Shown: positions 7,746 to 14,541 of the stretch, piece after piece
Layout of the letters: every line of letters begins with the position of its first letter
Position numbering within the stretch: the stretch's first letter is position 1
Assembly (NCBI GenBank): GCA_015222755.1
Contig: JADFVX010000029.1
Coordinates: forward strand, 1-16,309
Origin: Pseudomonadota bacterium
GTDB lineage: Bacteria; Desulfobacterota; JADFVX01
Direction of reading: 5' to 3'
Length of the DNA: 16,309 nt
The notes under the pieces: generated by a model
What the model was told of the DNA's origin: nothing
Databases searched by the model: none
Seen by the model: the letters and a program-made list of their open reading frames with translations, nothing else
Translations under genes and position numbers: made by a program

Positions 7746-7949
7746 TTTTATCCTCAACTATGCAAGGCGCTACAAGGAAAAGGCATTGCGCCTAACATCA
7801 ATTGGCCTTACTCATTTTAAGCTAATATGTATATAAAAGGGCGGGCGGTATCAAGCCTGCGGGGGAGTCATTACTAAAAGACAAGGCAATCCACAAGTGA
7901 TTGCACCCCAAGAGTATTTCCTCGCTAATGCTCAGGGCACCGCGCTTAG

Positions 7950-7979
7950 ATTATAATAACAAGAAAGATCCTATGTTGA
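7950..7979 (-). promoter_or_regulatory. Candidate sigma70-type promoter for the SGNH hydrolase gene
   Basis: Minus strand TCAACA (4/6 to the -35 consensus), an 18-base spacer and a perfect TATAAT. It lies about 200 bases upstream of the ATG at 7745, implying a long leader. The rest of the non-coding stretch 7746-8034 shows nothing else I can name. Confidence 0.4.
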
Positions 7980-8034
7980 AATAAAGAAGCTAGCGCTCCA
8001 CTCAGGGTCGAGGTATGTAAAGGCAGTCGGTGTA

Positions 8035-8322
8035 TTAAAACCTTTTCCTCTTCATCTTCTTGCGCTGAAGACGCCTGTTACCGCCTGAATCCGCCGCGTT
8101 CACCTTTATCATCTTGCCATTAAGGCCTTCTTTGTTCAGCGTTTTTATTGCTGTGTCCGCCTCCGAGTTATCGGGCATGTCCACAAAACCGAAACCCTTT
8201 GACCTCTTTGAATAATTATCCATAACAAGATTTACGCTCTCTACAAGTCCGAATTCGGAAAATGCCTTTCTCAGATCATCTTCCGTAACGTCGAAGGAAA
8301 GCTTACCCACATACATATTCAT
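8035..8322 (-). CDS. Small RRM RNA-binding protein
   Basis: A 95-residue single RNA-recognition-motif protein. RNP2 is at residues 3-9 (MYVGKLS) and RNP1 at about 42-49 (KGFGFVDM), whose aromatic residues stack on RNA bases. A very basic tail (about 82-95: RRLQRKKMKRKRF) follows instead of the glycine-rich tail of cyanobacterial homologues. Bacterial relatives are abundant RNA-binding proteins, in some species cold-induced and acting as RNA chaperones in the cytosol. The start ATG 8322 has GGAG about 8 bases upstream. It appears monocistronic, with no clear terminator after the stop. Confidence 0.93.
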   Translation of the reverse strand: MNMYVGKLSFDVTEDDLRKAFSEFGLVESVNLVMDNYSKRSKGFGFVDMPDNSEADTAIKTLNKEGLNGKMIKVNAADSGGNRRLQRKKMKRKRF

Positions 8323-8379
8323 GGATACTCCATTATTAGGGTTTTAAAACTAGCAGAGACAATCCCGCAACATTCTTTT

Positions 8380-8520
8380 CTAGGTCCTGCTCAGCATGTC
8401 TTTTACCTTTGATTCAATAAGGTCCCGGACCTCCCTGAATTCTTCCATGTCCATATCTTTGGGGTCGGGGACAGCCCAATCCTCCATATTTTTGGCCCTT
8501 TCCCCCCTAATGTGGCCTTC
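8380..8520 (-). pseudogene. C-terminal remnant of a low-molecular-weight phosphatase/ArsC-like gene
   Basis: In one frame the minus strand reads ...RAKNMEDWAVPDPKDMDMEEF, then REVRDLIESKVKDMLSRT and a TAG stop at 8380-8382. This is the pattern of the last helix region of thioredoxin-coupled arsenate reductases and low-molecular-weight protein-tyrosine phosphatases ('DWgveDP...eeFrevRdeIe.rv'). The N-terminal CxxxxxR active-site loop is absent: upstream the frame runs into the 3' end of the protoglobin-PsiE gene. An ATG at 8487 could open a 35-residue ORF, but without its catalytic part it would not be an enzyme. It is best read as a truncated remnant; a small expressed peptide is possible. 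Confidence 0.5.
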
Positions 8521-8527
8521 TTGAAAT

Positions 8528-9421
8528 CTACATCTTTTCTGTCTTATGAATGATCCAGTAGACCAGACCCAGGACGGCCAGCGCCACTATGAGGGAATAC
8601 TGCGCCTGTATGGCGGCCGGTTCACTTTTGAGGGTGGTAACTAGCACCTTTCGTATGACCGCCACCATCGCCACACTGACAAAGACCTTGACGGAAAACT
8701 TTGCCCCCCTCAGGTGCTCTACCTCGGTATCGACAAGTTCTATGACGACCCAGAGCATGAGGAGCGCCCCCAGGGTCGCAAGGAGTCCCTTTTCCATGTC
8801 ACCCTGGAACATCTGGCTAATATCATAGGCAAAAAGCCCCAGTACCATAAGTCCCAGCAGTACGAGACCAACCATAAGCACAAGGTTAAGGCCGTAGGAG
8901 AAACGCTCTGCAAAGGTTATGAGTTTGCCTTCCGCTTTTTTTGAGATAAAGAATATATTTTTTTCTTCCTCGATGTATGAACTGGTCAGGATGTCGAGAT
9001 TGATGTCGAGAACTTTGCCAACTGCCAGGATAGAGTCTGTACGTTCCTCGCAGGCCGATGAGGTCTTCAATATAAGGTCGTTGCAGTACTTTCTTACAAA
9101 GCTGATGCAGACATTGACGTAGTGGGATGGCAGCTTTGTCTTGACATGGGTGTAGCCGATCCCCTCGAGGTAATGGAGATAGTCGTCGTCATATTGGCCT
9201 TGAAAAATCTTCAGGAACCAAGCTCGTACGGCCCCCTTGTGCCTTTCGATCACTTCTTCATCTTTCAGATATTTAGAGGCGTTTTTGAATTGCATTATCT
9301 TTTTATAAAAGGCATCTACAAAGTCATCTGCAGCTTCTTCCATAGTCGGTGCGAGATTGGCCAGAAGTTTTTCATCCCAGCTTGAAAAATTATAATTTTC
9401 CTTAACTCTTTTTATCAGCAT
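8528..9421 (-). CDS. Protoglobin domain fused to PsiE-like membrane domain
   Basis: Residues about 1-155 of this 297-residue protein are a protoglobin/globin-coupled-sensor domain. The segment GIGYTHVKTKLPSHYVNVC carries the proximal-histidine motif (H92) that ligates heme iron in this family, preceded by FYKKIMQF. Residues about 170-297 contain four hydrophobic helices with FVSVAMVAVIRKVLV and the WVVIELVDTEVEHL stretch, resembling phosphate-starvation-inducible PsiE-family membrane proteins. The combination suggests a gas- or redox-sensing heme domain reporting to an inner-membrane module; that role is inferred. The start is ATG with AAGGAG 8 bases upstream. A hairpin with CTCTCTCC/GGAGAGAG arms (about 9446-9478) lies in the leader. 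Confidence 0.8.
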   Translation of the reverse strand: MLIKRVKENYNFSSWDEKLLANLAPTMEEAADDFVDAFYKKIMQFKNASKYLKDEEVIERHKGAVRAWFLKIFQGQYDDDYLHYLEGIGYTHVKTKLPSHYVNVCISFVRKYCNDLILKTSSACEERTDSILAVGKVLDINLDILTSSYIEEEKNIFFISKKAEGKLITFAERFSYGLNLVLMVGLVLLGLMVLGLFAYDISQMFQGDMEKGLLATLGALLMLWVVIELVDTEVEHLRGAKFSVKVFVSVAMVAVIRKVLVTTLKSEPAAIQAQYSLIVALAVLGLVYWIIHKTEKM

Positions 9422-9511
9422 AGTTTGCTCCTTATTTTTTTAATCACTCTCTCCTTCCACCTTATTTCAGGGAGAGAGATATTGGATTCCTGTTTGTAAA
9501 GGCATGGCAGC

Positions 9512-10048
9512 CTAGAGCCGCCCCAGTTGCCTGCTCTGGCCTATCCCCTGTATTGCAAGCTCCCTGCTCTCCCTTGAACTGTCGGGGTCATCAATGGACT
9601 CGACGCTTAGGAACCGCGAGGTATACTCCCCGGGGAAATCAAACTCCCTTGCACCGATCAGGACATGGCCCTTGTACCAGTGGAAGGGCTTGAGAGCCGT
9701 TTCAATATTGGTGGCACAATAGGTGAAGGCATCCACCTTTTTACCCTCGTCGGTGATAATGCTTACTGCCTTCTCTGCATAGCCATTGGCAAACTCTCCC
9801 GTCTTTGCAAGCATGTCCTTGTCGCCGGGGGCTATTTCATAGAGTAGTCCCAGTATATTGTCCTTGTCGTTGCCTGTAAAAAAGGCGTCGCACTTTCCTG
9901 AGCCGTCTGTCCCCAGCTTGTGGAAATAGATGCGGTGCTGCCCGAGCCAGCCCCTCATAGTGGGTCTCACGGAGGACAGGACATGCCTCATCCACCTTGA
10001 TGAGATATCGGGGCCGTAGGCGAAATAGAGCACTGTTTCAGGCCGCAC
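9512..10048 (-). CDS. Gamma-glutamylcyclotransferase-like (AIG2/GGCT fold) protein
   Basis: A 178-residue cytosolic protein opening with VLYFAYGPDISSRWM, the GGCT signature normally reading YFAYGSNM. It also has GLLYEI (about 67-72) and a candidate catalytic glutamate, E85, in GEFANGYAEK. Family members convert gamma-glutamyl amino acids to 5-oxoproline, often in glutathione turnover. The substrate-loop change from YGSN to YGPD makes the exact activity uncertain. No ATG lies near the N-terminus: GTG 10048 is used, with no Shine-Dalgarno. The terminator of the dcd operon ends 18 bp upstream. A TATCAAT sequence just before the GTG could support a leaderless transcript, but this is conjecture. 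Confidence 0.7.
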   Translation of the reverse strand: MRPETVLYFAYGPDISSRWMRHVLSSVRPTMRGWLGQHRIYFHKLGTDGSGKCDAFFTGNDKDNILGLLYEIAPGDKDMLAKTGEFANGYAEKAVSIITDEGKKVDAFTYCATNIETALKPFHWYKGHVLIGAREFDFPGEYTSRFLSVESIDDPDSSRESRELAIQGIGQSRQLGRL

Positions 10049-10065
10049 TTTGTATTGATAAACAC

Positions 10066-10103
10066 AAAAAAGGGACAGAAACCCTCACGGCTGCTGTCCC
10101 TTT
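10066..10103 (-). terminator. Intrinsic terminator of the nrdJ-dcd operon
   Basis: On the minus strand a perfect 10-bp stem AAAGGGACAG/CTGTCCCTTT with a 15-base loop runs directly into a T6 tract. It lies about 68 bases after the dcd stop and just before the GGCT-like gene. Confidence 0.85.
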
Positions 10104-10170
10104 ATGTTTGCAGTTGCAGATATTATTATCAAAGCTTCCCCCCTCCCCTTTTTTACTTTCCCTGACTTTG

Positions 10171-10737
10171 CTAGGTCTTGGGCAGAGTAACTCCCACCTG
10201 TCCCTGGTACTTTCCTCCACGGTCCTTGTAGGAAACGTCGCAGACCTCGTCTGACTCAAAAAAGAGCACCTGTGCCACCCCTTCGTTTGCATAGATCTTT
10301 GCCGGAAGCGGCGTCGTGTTGGAAAACTCCAGGGTGACGTAGCCCTCCCATTCCGGCTCGAAGGGAGTCACATTTACTATAATGCCGCAGCGGGCATAGG
10401 TGCTCTTGCCAAGGCATATGGTGAGCACATTCCGCGGGATGCGGAAATACTCCACCGTGCGTGCCAGGGCAAAAGAGTTCGGGGGGATGATACAGACATC
10501 CCCCCGAAAATCTACGAAGGAGGATTCGCAGAAGTTTTTCGGATCTACAATGGCACTGTTGATGTTGGTAAAGAGTTTGAACTCGTTGGAACAGCGGATG
10601 TCATAGCCATAGCTGGAAGTGCCGTAGCTGACGACGCGCTTGCCGTCAACATGCTTCACCTGGTCCGCTTCGAAGGGCTCTATCATCCCTTCATTTTCCG
10701 CCATGCGGCGTATCCACTTATCCGATTTTATCGACAT
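10171..10737 (-). CDS. dcd: dCTP deaminase
   Basis: Deaminates dCTP to dUTP, the first step from dCTP to dUMP and dTMP. Its 188 residues match the family's usual length. Visible motifs: YGYDIRCSNEF (about 43-53), GKSTYARCG with S112 and R116, WEGYVTLEFSN with catalytic E137, and the C-terminal KYQGQ loop that closes over the nucleotide. Whether it also hydrolyses dUTP (bifunctional form) cannot be told by eye. The ATG is preceded by GAGGAATAAG. It is the last gene of an operon with the class II ribonucleotide reductase, so two deoxynucleotide-supply steps are coregulated. Confidence 0.95.
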   Translation of the reverse strand: MSIKSDKWIRRMAENEGMIEPFEADQVKHVDGKRVVSYGTSSYGYDIRCSNEFKLFTNINSAIVDPKNFCESSFVDFRGDVCIIPPNSFALARTVEYFRIPRNVLTICLGKSTYARCGIIVNVTPFEPEWEGYVTLEFSNTTPLPAKIYANEGVAQVLFFESDEVCDVSYKDRGGKYQGQVGVTLPKT

Positions 10738-10768
10738 CTTATTCCTCGCTGCACATTGCTTAGATTGC

Positions 10769-10930
10769 TTAGCTTTTCAAACTGTCCTTGCCCTTCACGC
10801 CTGCCTGCTCTGCCTTGCCGTCCTTCCCCAGGTAGAGAGGGCTCACCTTGATGGGCGTATCGTTTTGGAACAGCTTTTCGTAGTAGGCCATCCAGTCTGT
10901 GGCGGTAAAAAGCCCTTTTTTTGCGGTCAT
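10769..10930 (-). CDS. Small 53-residue ORF between nrdJ and dcd
   Basis: An ATG at 10930 with AGGTAGGA 3-4 bases upstream opens a 53-codon frame ending in TAA at 10769-10771. It starts MTAKKGLFTATDWMAYYEKL and ends in a lysine/glycine-rich segment (KGKDSLKS). It starts 18 bp after the nrdJ stop and ends 31 bp before dcd, filling the gap with its own ribosome binding site. There is no signal peptide, membrane helix or motif that I recognise. Operon position suggests a link to deoxynucleotide synthesis, but this is inference. Confidence 0.6.
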   Translation of the reverse strand: MTAKKGLFTATDWMAYYEKLFQNDTPIKVSPLYLGKDGKAEQAGVKGKDSLKS

Positions 10931-10948
10931 AGTCCTACCTTTTTCCCT

Positions 10949-13318
10949 TTAGCATTTGGAGTATCCGCAGCCTCGGCAGGTGAGGCAGCCTTCGATAAAC
11001 TCGATCATGTGGCCGCACTCGGGGCACTCGGGGCATACCCCCATATCTATGGAAGAATCGTTCTTCGATGTAGGCGCTGCCGCCTGCATTGCAGCCGTTG
11101 CAAGAGGGGTAGGATCTGGCGCCATGGCAGATGCAATTCCGCCGTTTCCGTTGCCTGATTCCTTTCCTATGTAATGCTCAAGGACGCGGCCAATTCCATC
11201 GGAACATGAAAGGACGGCGTTCTTACCTATGCCGAGAGGAACTGGGCACCTTACCCCCCTCATCTGGTCAATGATAGACTCTATCTTCACGCCCGCCCTT
11301 AGGGAAAGGGATACGAGGCGGCCTATCGCCTCGGAGTATGAGTTGATACATCCACCGGACTTACCCATCCTGGTGAACATCTCGCAGATACCGTCTTCAT
11401 CTTCGTTTACCGTAACAAAGAGGCTTCCGCAGCCTGTGAGTACCTTTTCAGTCTTTCCGAATGTAACGTCGGGACGCTTCCTTGGCGCTATGATCTCATC
11501 GGGATGGACGTGGACCTCATGCTTGGGTGCTTCCTTCGCCTCCTTTTTAATGGAGAGAACCTGCACGTCGCGGCTGCCGTCACGGTAGATGGTGATGCCC
11601 TTGCAGCCTTCTTTGTATGCCAGCATGTAGGCTTTTTCTACGTCCTCCTTTGTGGCGGAGTTGCAGAAATTTACCGTCTTGGATACGGCGTTGTCCGTGT
11701 ATTTCTGGAAGGCGGCCTGCATCTTGATGTGCCATTCCGGTGTTATATCGTGGGATGTCACGAAGATATCACGGATATGCTTGGGGACTTCTGTTATATC
11801 GTGAACGCCGCCCTTTTCTGCTATTTTCTTCATCAGATCGACGGAGTAGAAGCCTTCCTTTTTGGCCATCTCTTCGAATATTGGGTTCACCTCTACAAGC
11901 TCGTCGTTGTCCATTACGTTTCTCACATAAGAGATGGCGAAGAGAGGTTCCACGCCGCTGGAACAACTGGCGATGATGGATATGGTTCCCGTAGGAGCTA
12001 TAGTAGATGTAGTGGCGTTCCTTATCTTGACGGCATCTTTGCCTGTGTCATAGATGCTTCCTTTGAAGTTGGAGAATGCGCCGCGTTTTTCAGCCAGTTC
12101 CTGTGATGCCTCTTTTGATGTGTCGTCGATGAACTTCATCACCTTTTCCGCAGTCTCAACACCCGCTGTAGAGTTGTAGGGTATGCCGAGTCTTATCAGC
12201 ATGTCGGCAAAGCCCATTACGCCAAGGCCTATCTTGCGGTTGGCCCGTGTCATCTTGGCTATCTTGTCGATAGGATATTTATTTGCCTCGATAACGTTAT
12301 CAAGGAAGTGAACAGCCTTTTTGACGGTGTTGCCCAGCTTCTCGTAGTCGATCTCGCCTGCGCTTAGCATGTTGACAAGGTTGATGGAGCCGAGGTTGCA
12401 TGCCTCGTAGGGGAGAAGGGGCTGCTCACCGCATGGGTTTGTGGCCGCAATCTTGCCGAGTTTTGGTGTAGGGTTGTCGCGGTTCATCCTGTCGATAAAT
12501 ACAAGTCCTGGGTCGCCGTTTGTCCAGGCCAGATTCACTATCTTGTCGTAGACCTTCTTTGCGTCCAGCTGCTCCACAACTTTTTTTGTCTTAGGGTCAA
12601 TAAGGTCGTACTTCGCGCCCTTTTCCACTGCCAGCATGAAGTCCTCTGTGAGGGCAACGGAGATATTGAAGTTGGTAAGAGTAACGCTGTCTTCCTTACA
12701 GATGATGAAGTCCATGATGTCGGGGTGATCGATACGGAGGATACCCATGTTTGCACCACGGCGTGTACCGCCCTGTTTGATGGCCTCTGTCGCAGAATCG
12801 AATACCTTCATAAAGGAGATGGGCCCGGAACTTACGCCCTTGGTGGAACCGACAAGGGAGTTCTTTGGACGAAGGTCGGAAAAGTCAAAACCTGTACCGC
12901 CACCGCTTTTATGTATGAGAGCAGTGTCCTTGATAGACTCGAAGATGGACTCCATAGAGTCTTCTATAGGAAGCACAAAACAGGCTGCAAGCTGGCCAAG
13001 GTCGCGTCCGGCGTTCATGAGCGTAGGGGAGTTCGGCAGAAATTCCAGGTTGGTCATCATATCAAAGAATTCCTGCTCCAGGGCCTTGATGTCCACCTCA
13101 GGGTCGTGCTTGAGGTCCGCCTCTGCGATGGTGCGTGCAACGCGGTGAAACATGTCCTCTATCTTTTCGATGGGCTTGCCGTTGTCGTCCTTTTTAAGGT
13201 AGCGGCGCTCCAGTACGGTAATGGCGTTTTCCGTAAGTGGCAGCCCCTTTGCTTTTCCTTCTTTCCCTTTCAATTTGCTGTCCCCGCTTTCTCCTGCAAT
13301 CATGCTCACCGTCCCCAT
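10949..13318 (-). CDS. nrdJ: Adenosylcobalamin-dependent (class II) ribonucleotide reductase
   Basis: Reduces ribonucleotides to deoxyribonucleotides using a thiyl radical generated from adenosylcobalamin, with no oxygen requirement. In 789 residues it shows the N-terminal redox Cys (C113 in AACFVLP), the active-site motif NPCGEQ (C296, E298), C307 in EACNLGSINL, and the nucleotide loop APTGTIS (441-447). The C-terminus carries a zinc-ribbon-like tail (CPECPECGH...CLTCRGCGYSKC) that holds the mobile thiol pair rereducing the active site. No ATP-cone regulatory domain is evident at the N-terminus. The start has a strong GAGGAGGT 6 bases upstream. It is the first gene of the nrdJ-ORF53-dcd operon, expressed from the NrdR-box promoter at 13461-13513. 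Confidence 0.96.
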   Translation of the reverse strand: MGTVSMIAGESGDSKLKGKEGKAKGLPLTENAITVLERRYLKKDDNGKPIEKIEDMFHRVARTIAEADLKHDPEVDIKALEQEFFDMMTNLEFLPNSPTLMNAGRDLGQLAACFVLPIEDSMESIFESIKDTALIHKSGGGTGFDFSDLRPKNSLVGSTKGVSSGPISFMKVFDSATEAIKQGGTRRGANMGILRIDHPDIMDFIICKEDSVTLTNFNISVALTEDFMLAVEKGAKYDLIDPKTKKVVEQLDAKKVYDKIVNLAWTNGDPGLVFIDRMNRDNPTPKLGKIAATNPCGEQPLLPYEACNLGSINLVNMLSAGEIDYEKLGNTVKKAVHFLDNVIEANKYPIDKIAKMTRANRKIGLGVMGFADMLIRLGIPYNSTAGVETAEKVMKFIDDTSKEASQELAEKRGAFSNFKGSIYDTGKDAVKIRNATTSTIAPTGTISIIASCSSGVEPLFAISYVRNVMDNDELVEVNPIFEEMAKKEGFYSVDLMKKIAEKGGVHDITEVPKHIRDIFVTSHDITPEWHIKMQAAFQKYTDNAVSKTVNFCNSATKEDVEKAYMLAYKEGCKGITIYRDGSRDVQVLSIKKEAKEAPKHEVHVHPDEIIAPRKRPDVTFGKTEKVLTGCGSLFVTVNEDEDGICEMFTRMGKSGGCINSYSEAIGRLVSLSLRAGVKIESIIDQMRGVRCPVPLGIGKNAVLSCSDGIGRVLEHYIGKESGNGNGGIASAMAPDPTPLATAAMQAAAPTSKNDSSIDMGVCPECPECGHMIEFIEGCLTCRGCGYSKC

Positions 13319-13356
13319 TTGTTACCTCCTCAATAAAAAATACAATTAAATGATTT

Positions 13357-13372
13357 CCTGTTTTTAAACAGG
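13357..13372 (-). other. Leader hairpin in the nrdJ 5' UTR
   Basis: A 16-base perfect inverted repeat (CCTGTTT/AAACAGG, 2-base centre) lies about 40 bases before the nrdJ ATG, followed upstream by the palindrome AGGCGCCT (13380-13387). No T-tract follows, so it is probably an mRNA structure. I do not see a convincing B12-box. Confidence 0.5.
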
Positions 13373-13460
13373 CCCCTAGAAGGCGCCTGGTAAAGTAAAA
13401 CATAGGGTGTTTCAGGCTAAGTAAGGGAAATAATTGAATATTGCCACCCTCCGTCTCGCC

Positions 13461-13474
13461 TACGCTATATTGTG
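13461..13474 (-). promoter_or_regulatory. NrdR box, promoter-proximal downstream copy
   Basis: TACGCTATATTGTG (plus strand) matches the 14-base NrdR core CACwATATmTwGTG at 11 positions. It is exactly 32 bp from the second box, the three-helical-turn spacing typical of paired NrdR sites, and lies just downstream of the predicted transcription start. Confidence 0.7.
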
Positions 13475-13485
13475 TATCGTAGAGA

Positions 13486-13513
13486 ATCATACCACCATAT
13501 CTTGTGGTGTCAA
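13486..13513 (-). promoter_or_regulatory. Sigma70-type promoter of the nrdJ operon
   Basis: Minus strand TTGACA (6/6) at 13508-13513, a 16-base spacer and TATGAT (5/6) at 13486-13491. Transcription should start near 13479, giving a leader of about 160 bases. One NrdR box fills the spacer. Confidence 0.8.
13493..13506 (-). promoter_or_regulatory. NrdR box within the promoter spacer
   Basis: CACCATATCTTGTG matches the NrdR core consensus at 13 of 14 positions and lies between the -35 and -10 elements. The repressor NrdR, a zinc/ATP-cone protein that senses the ATP/dATP state, would block RNA polymerase here. Confidence 0.8.
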
Positions 13514-13628
13514 GAAAAAAAACAGGTTTTTTTAGGCTGAGTTATAAGCGTTTAATTTTAAAGGAATTTTATAGGGGAAAAGCTGGAAAAAGATGCTGTT
13601 TTGGAGCAGACAGGTGGATGGGGGAGAG

Positions 13629-14402
13629 TTATTTTATTAGCCAGTTAATGATATTTTTTGCCAGTTTTATGTTATCGGCTTCGCCTATGAAGGCATTGGC
13701 AAGGGGGGCATCGTCTGCAACGACCACGACCCGGCCCTTGCCGAACTGTGCCGCAGCAACGAGGCCTAATTTAAGCATTGGTTCGCCACCGTCAAACATG
13801 CGGTTCCTGTTCATGTCGCCCCAGGCACGGTCACTTGTATAGGCTACTGTCTTAGCATTGCCCTCGGTAATCAGGGCCCATGCCCCGTAAAGGGCTATGG
13901 ACTTAACACCTTCTGTAACAGGGTGAGGTGCAATATCACGGGCATAAAAATCCTGGCTCTGCTTGCCTATGATATTGATGCTTTCAGAGACTACAAAGTT
14001 GGAAAGTATGATGCCGAAGCGCTCTGTAAGGCGGGCCAGGGGTGGTGCTATATGTAGTAGTACAAGCAGGCTGCCGCCATCTTTCACATAAGCCTCTATC
14101 GTGCCTATCTCTTCCTTGCTATAGGATCTCATGGAGCCGGGTATGATAAGTACATCGGAGTTGGTAAGCGTTTTGGAAGATAAGCTGCCTTCAGAAAGGG
14201 TAACTTTCTTGCCGGCAGTTTTGAAGAGATTCACAAATTTTTTCAGTCCAAGAGGCCTTTCTGAGTCTGGCTGAAATATTACCCGGTGAGAGATATCAAA
14301 TAAGGCCCCCCCAGCGTAGAGATCTTCAGGTATATTTATAAGTAGAACAAAGGCAATAAAGGCAAGCCTTATGATTTTTAGTATTTTACGGGTGATTTTC
14401 AT
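13629..14402 (-). CDS. Exported DUF4350/class I amidotransferase-like fold protein
   Basis: Residues 1-30 of this 257-residue protein are a signal peptide (basic MKITRK start, core LAFIAFVLL, likely cleavage after LYA), indicating a periplasmic product. The body begins FDISHRVIFQPD and has the Rossmann-like DVLIIPGSMRSYSKEEIGTI and YVKDGGSLLVLLH strands typical of DUF4350 and GldG-like domains, then GKGRVVVVADDAPLANAF near the end. No catalytic cysteine is apparent at the amidotransferase elbow, so a ligand- or partner-binding role is more likely than catalysis. The start is supported by AAGGATAAGGAT. The gene lies behind the Clp gene's terminator, so it likely has its own promoter. Confidence 0.65.
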   Translation of the reverse strand: MKITRKILKIIRLAFIAFVLLINIPEDLYAGGALFDISHRVIFQPDSERPLGLKKFVNLFKTAGKKVTLSEGSLSSKTLTNSDVLIIPGSMRSYSKEEIGTIEAYVKDGGSLLVLLHIAPPLARLTERFGIILSNFVVSESINIIGKQSQDFYARDIAPHPVTEGVKSIALYGAWALITEGNAKTVAYTSDRAWGDMNRNRMFDGGEPMLKLGLVAAAQFGKGRVVVVADDAPLANAFIGEADNIKLAKNIINWLIK

Positions 14403-14465
14403 TTATCCTTATCCTTATAGCAGTTCATATGCGCCCTTTTGATGTGATAATGGTATAAAAGGTTC

Positions 14466-14498
14466 AAAAAAAGGCCGTACCCTGTCAGAGGTACGGCC
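14466..14498 (-). terminator. Intrinsic terminator after the Clp-like ATPase gene
   Basis: A perfect 9-bp GC-rich stem GGCCGTACC/GGTACGGCC with an 8-base loop is followed on the minus strand by T7. It lies about 44 bases past the stop at 14542. Confidence 0.93.
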
Positions 14499-14541
14499 AA
14501 AGGAGGTGTTGCCTCTTTATTTAAGCGAGGAGGCGATCGCT

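Noticed and set aside
7746..8034. Structured RNA or tRNA in the gap upstream of the SGNH gene
   Set aside because: No cloverleaf, paired arms or repeats of note by eye beyond a promoter-like site.
9446..9478. CTCTCTCC/GGAGAGAG hairpin as a terminator of the GGCT-like gene
   Set aside because: On the minus strand it is followed by TGATTAAAAAAA rather than a T-tract; kept only as a leader hairpin of the protoglobin gene.
11504..12106. Plus-strand 200-codon frame inside nrdJ
   Set aside because: Antisense to well-conserved nrdJ coding sequence; composition and lack of motifs mark it as a shadow.
12725..13336. Plus-strand 203-codon frame over the nrdJ 5' end
   Set aside because: Lies across the nrdJ start and strong Shine-Dalgarno; no recognisable protein.
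13319..13628. Cobalamin riboswitch upstream of nrdJ
   Set aside because: The only similarity to the B12-box is AGCCTGAAACACC, with an extra base and no clear flanking helices.
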